From assembly GCA_032718475.1 (NCBI GenBank), contig JAUCBJ010001096.1:35871-99870 (forward strand): DNA of 64,000 bases, given 5' to 3'. Made by a program: the position numbers and the translations under genes. This DNA is from Nemertoderma westbladi (lineage: Eukaryota; Xenacoelomorpha; Nemertodermatida; Nemertodermatidae). Shown here piece by piece: positions 61,796 to 64,000 of this stretch. The notes beneath the pieces were generated by a model that ran no database searches, was not told where the DNA came from, and worked only from the letters and a program-made list of their open reading frames with translations. Positions within the stretch are counted from its first letter, which is position 1; every line of letters begins with the position of its first letter.

Positions 61796-62400
61796 TCTTC
61801 TGCTACGGTATGCGTACATACCCCCCCTCAATTCCTCACGTGGCACCCTCAGTGCCCACAAGTTCACAATTTACGGTACTGTGTACCCTTCTACTACGGT
61901 ATGCGTACATACCCACCCCCCCCCCCTCAATTCATCACGTGGCGCCCTCAGTGCCCAGAAGTTTACAGTTTACGGTACTGTGTACCCCTCAACTATGGTA
62001 TGCGTACATGCCCCCCCCCCTCAATTCCTCACATGGCGCCCTGAGTGCCCACAAGTTCACAGTTTACGGTACTGTGTACCCTTCTACTACAGTATGCGTA
62101 CATACCCTCCCCCCCCCCCCCCCCCCCCCCTCAGTTCCTTACGTGACGCTGTCAGTGCCCACAGGTTTACGCTACTCTGTACCCATCAACTACGGTATGC
62201 GTACATACCCCCCTCAATTCCTCACGTGGCGCCCTTAGTGCCCACAATAGTGCGCATGTAAATTAGTTATGTTGGTACATTTTGTACTCACCTGACGTAC
62301 GTAATTACTACCTACATTAATGCATCATACACACCGGCACGCCCATACCCTTCTATTACAGTATGCGTACATACCCCCCCCCCCCCCCCCTCAATGCATC
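61796..62400 (+). repeat. 90-105 bp minisatellite: hairpin followed by C-run
   Basis: Units start near 61799, 61889, 61988, 62082, 62187 and 62351. Most units contain GGTATG-CGTA-CATACC, a 6-bp-stem hairpin (some differ by one base), then a C run of variable length (about 6 to 22), then TCAATTCCTCACGTG and GTTTACGGTACTGTGTACCC. The change in C-run length explains most spacing variation. The last unit is separated by unrelated sequence (62250-62340). Confidence 0.88.
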
Positions 62401-62600
62401 ATACAGTCGAGAAGAAGTAACTTAGCTGGAGGCTCTTTATTGTCTGCCAGAGGGGGGGAGGGGGGGTAACTGCTCCATAACGAAACCAAGGTTTCTGCAT
62501 GGTTCAGCGGGGGTGGGGGGGGGGGGGGTAGTAATATTTGTGTTCAACTAAATTTTTTATTTATTATATCTACTGTACTTACACATGTCTTATTTCCGGT
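62401..62600. other. Spacer with G-run
   Basis: No gene. A G-rich run (about 62500-62529). Confidence 0.5.
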
Positions 62601-62762
62601 ATTACATACATAGGAGTAACATAGTTGCTCCGGTACACTGACGCTATTGTTCCAAATAATCATTTAGTGTGTATACATTGAATGCCCAGTGCAATTTTTT
62701 ATCATAAATTCTCTGGTTTTAAGGATCAATAAAGAAATTATTATTATTATTATTATTATATA
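62601..62762 (+). pseudogene. LINE 3'-tail remnant
   Basis: TTTAAGGATCAATAAAGAAATTATT followed by (ATT)n at about 62740-62760 resembles the 3' end of CR1-like LINEs; a similar tail lies on the minus strand near 32670. The coding part is absent. Confidence 0.35.
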
Positions 62763-64000
62763 CACACCGGCATGCCTGTACCCTCACTCTAACTTATTGG
62801 ACGACTCAACAACCTAAGGGCCATTCCTCCAGCAGGTAACTCTCCCACTGTCCCCCTGTAGTTCGTCACATTCTCCGCCCCACTCTCCTTGTCGATTCCA
62901 AACCTCTGTGTCGCATTTTGGATCTGAGGGGGGTCGGGGTTCTTGTTTTTGGTCGTGTATATTGCGGATACTGTAATGGGAGAATGTCACCCTGCCCCCC
63001 CCCCCCCCCCCCCCACCGATGTTATATTTGGTACTGGGGTTGATGCTATTATATTGGGGCCCATACGCCTATCTACAATACCCCCCCCCCCCCCTCCCCT
63101 GGATATACATTGTATACCTACATGTTATAGTCATACTGGTGTGCAGGTACCGGTATAGGCCTATCGGCTTCTTGCCTACTGACCGGTATGTATGCCGCGA
63201 CCTCCGGGTCAAATCCCGTCGTTCGTGCTACCCTATTGCCTACACTATCTCTCCCAGCGTGGCTTATAGTATATGCAGTAAGGCCTACAGTATGTCCTGC
63301 AGTCTGCCTGTGTCCTTCCGGATCGAAGTATAATCTTCTCGAGTATTCCGAGAAGTCCTCCCCACGACTACCATATTCTTGATCAGCAGCTACGTTCCGA
63401 CAGGAAGTTTCTCTCCGATCCCTCTCATGTCTTCATCCTTGTACTGCTATACTCTGTACCCCTCTACCGGTATGTGGTATATTTCACCAGGTTGTGTTTC
63501 TCCGGGGCGACGGTAATCTCCCGGAGTTCGACCCCACCGGCTCTATGTCTCGACCTCGACTACCGACGGTTCACTGTCTGTCCTTCCCCGCTGGTTGCCC
63601 GTAGCAACACTTCCTCTTCCCTCCTTGCTTCTTTTGACTTCAGCGTAGTCCCCCCCCCCCCCCCCCATCCGTCACCTCTTGCTTTGCCCCTATGTTCCCT
63701 TCCAGTCGACGCGTTAGTTCTATCCTCACTGGGTTTATTCACCCCCGCTCCTCCCTGCGCAACTGCGTAGCCTTGTAGGCTCTCACTAGCCAAATTGCCA
63801 GTTTCCACTACATATTAATTGCTATATTAATTGCACCGCTAATAGTCTCGCCCTGTTGACTTGTTGCATTATTAATTATATTATTATGATTAATTCCGCC
63901 GGGGTTATTTATTATATTGTTATTTGAATTATCATTTAAATTATTGAAATTATTTTGGTCTACATTATTTATATTATTTAAATTATTTTGTTAACCGTTA
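62763..64000. other. Pyrimidine-rich LTR-like DNA and AT-rich tail
   Basis: No gene recognised. Poly-C runs at about 62996-63014, 63082-63094 and 63650-63666. The last 180 bp are AT-rich with ATTATTTA runs. Open frames here are proline/serine-rich artefacts of composition. Confidence 0.5.

Noticed and set aside
61810-62261. Proline-rich frames in 61.8-62.3 kb
   Set aside because: They result from C-runs in a minisatellite. Frames change with C-run length.

Overview
This window is eukaryotic, from a repeat-rich, AT-rich invertebrate metazoan genome. The evidence is split coding exons with standard GT/AG borders and phase-1 joins, extracellular Ig, FN3 and laminin-G-like modules with a signal peptide, and several clades of LINE and LTR retrotransposons. 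I cannot name the species. A marine invertebrate such as a sponge or cnidarian fits the element mix, but this is a weak inference. There is no sign of bacterial operons, phage or CRISPR.

Layout: 1-7600 is a 45-bp satellite (about 169 copies). 8375-9001 is an Ig+FN3 exon. 9326-13154 holds a LINE-X scrap with a 17-bp minisatellite, followed by a nearly intact LINE whose ORF2 carries one in-frame amber stop. 13154-15436 is a foldback-like structure: two inverted arrays of a 31-bp unit around a decayed LINE-X. 15420-17870 (copy A) and 25490-29140 (copy B) are two copies of one duplicated block. Each carries a truncated signal-peptide exon joined to a LINE RT fragment. Between the copies lie two huge satellites that abut directly, a GTACCGGTACC-type array (17982-21756) and a CCAAT-rich AT array (21757-25035). 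29261-30624 is a second inverted-array structure. 31.2-32.3 kb holds T-rich and 140-bp repeats and an unrecognised acidic minus-strand frame.

33664-43728 holds the best host gene: a signal-peptide/Ig first exon and two tandem laminin-G-like exons, all phase 1, probably one secreted or cell-surface protein with 3.7-kb and 4.2-kb introns full of repeats. The truncated first exons in copies A and B derive from this gene or a close paralogue.

45.1-61.3 kb is a nest of mobile elements: LINE-X with a piggyBac-like end at a TTAA, a minus-strand Copia pol remnant, a 5-kb block with an intact 778-791 aa minus-strand ORF (a DEDD-exonuclease-like domain with the last acidic residue lost, plus three CCHC zinc knuckles), and a plus-strand Ty3/gypsy remnant. 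The Ty3/gypsy integrase is split by a minus-strand CR1-like LINE flanked by GATGT. The rest, to 64000, is LTR-like pyrimidine-rich DNA with long poly-C runs and a hairpin-plus-C-run minisatellite.

The genes do not form a pathway. The main story is host cell-surface exons being duplicated and broken among mobile elements and satellites. The exonuclease/zinc-knuckle ORF is the least explained item.
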